From: JBCBXA01 sp039816825
GTDB taxonomy: Bacteria; Pseudomonadota; Alphaproteobacteria; Rhizobiales; Rhizobiaceae
NCBI GenBank assembly: GCA_039816825.1
Contig: JBCBXA010000061.1
Coordinates: 1 to 16,677 of the forward strand
Direction of reading: 5' to 3'
DNA: 16,677 nucleotides
Each line of letters begins with the position of its first letter. The stretch's first letter is position 1. The position numbers and the translations under genes were made by a program. The notes below the pieces were generated by a model, which did not search any database, was not told the origin of the DNA, and saw only the letters and a program-made list of their open reading frames with translations. Positions 16,284 to 16,677 of this stretch are shown piece after piece.

Positions 16284-16677
16284 TTACTGGCAGACGCAAT
16301 GCTTGGCGTGGGATGCCCGAATGGCTTCAAAGGTACGCTGCATCCGGTCTTCCACGATCCGCAGCGAATGAGAGTTCGCGTCGATTGTCGCTGCGACTTC
16401 ATAGGCTGACATGGCCACCCAAACCTGCCTCCGCACCAGTGGATTAGCGATGGCTGGAGCGTTGCCACGGATCCAATCGCGTGTGTTGGCAACAATGCTG
16501 GCGGGGTCTCCGCCGGTTCCAAGAATAGGAGATGGCGCATCAGCCGGAAGGTTTCCGGTCTCAACTAGGCGCTCAAAGAGTGTCTCCACCGCACCAGCGC
16601 CGTCACTCACTGCTGCAATTTCGAACTGGCCTTCCGGTTCCGAGAGCGGTTGCACATCGTCGGGAATGTCAGCGGCA
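16284..16677 (-). CDS. Hypothetical protein, C-terminal part (5' end beyond the window)
   Basis: An open frame ends at the TAA at 16284-16286 and stays open to the window edge, giving 130 visible residues. The in-frame GTG at 16655 is probably not the true start, because the frame continues upstream with acidic, proline-containing coding-like sequence. The protein is soluble-looking, with alternating helices ('VRRQVWVAMSAYEVAATIDA') and a stretch 'SPILGTGGDPASIVANTRDW'. It ends in a His/Cys tail, HAKHCVCQ. I recognise no family. It converges on the polyamine importer operon with 31 bases between stop codons, so no functional link is implied. Confidence 0.6.
   Translation of the reverse strand, partial: AADIPDDVQPLSEPEGQFEIAAVSDGAGAVETLFERLVETGNLPADAPSPILGTGGDPASIVANTRDWIRGNAPAIANPLVRRQVWVAMSAYEVAATIDANSHSLRIVEDRMQRTFEAIRASHAKHCVCQ

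Overview
The window looks like chromosomal DNA from a GC-rich alphaproteobacterium. This is inferred from the gene families and layout: a zwf-pgl-edd Entner-Doudoroff cluster, a PotFGHI-type polyamine importer with a divergent PuuA-like glutamine synthetase, and a PrtD/HlyD type I secretion pair. I cannot name the genus. Coding density is high, no stretch over 300 bases lacks a gene, and I see no tRNA, rRNA, CRISPR array, insertion sequence or integrase.

Layout. (1) 1-180 is a leader region with an 8-bp-arm inverted repeat and an AT-rich candidate -10. It precedes a two-gene type I secretion operon (181-3539): a PrtD-family ABC exporter and an HlyD-family adaptor with a 4-base start/stop overlap. 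Neither the secreted substrate nor a TolC partner is in the window. (2) 3678-4385 encodes an OmpA-domain lipoprotein with a glycine zipper, followed by a strong Rho-independent terminator. (3) 4478-6293 holds a small HugZ-like FMN-binding split-barrel protein and a membrane-bound diguanylate cyclase, which may be co-transcribed. (4) On the minus strand, read from 10556 down to 6315, lie zwf, a 64-residue two-helix membrane protein, pgl and edd. These take glucose-6-phosphate to 2-keto-3-deoxy-6-phosphogluconate; eda is not in the window. A 24-bp inverted repeat sits just upstream of zwf. (5) 10655-12073 (minus) is the PuuA-like glutamine synthetase, divergent from a plus-strand ABC importer operon (12241-16252) of periplasmic binding protein, ATPase and two permeases. 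Together they suggest putrescine uptake followed by gamma-glutamylation. (6) 16284-16677 (minus) is the C-terminal part of an unrecognised protein cut by the window end.

Most of the window is ordinary core metabolism and transport, and I found no convincing new multi-gene system. The items most worth a second look are the small membrane protein embedded and translationally coupled in the zwf-pgl-edd operon, the glutamine in place of the H-loop histidine in the type I exporter ATPase, the palindrome upstream of zwf, and the diguanylate cyclase without an inhibitory site behind an unrecognised membrane domain.
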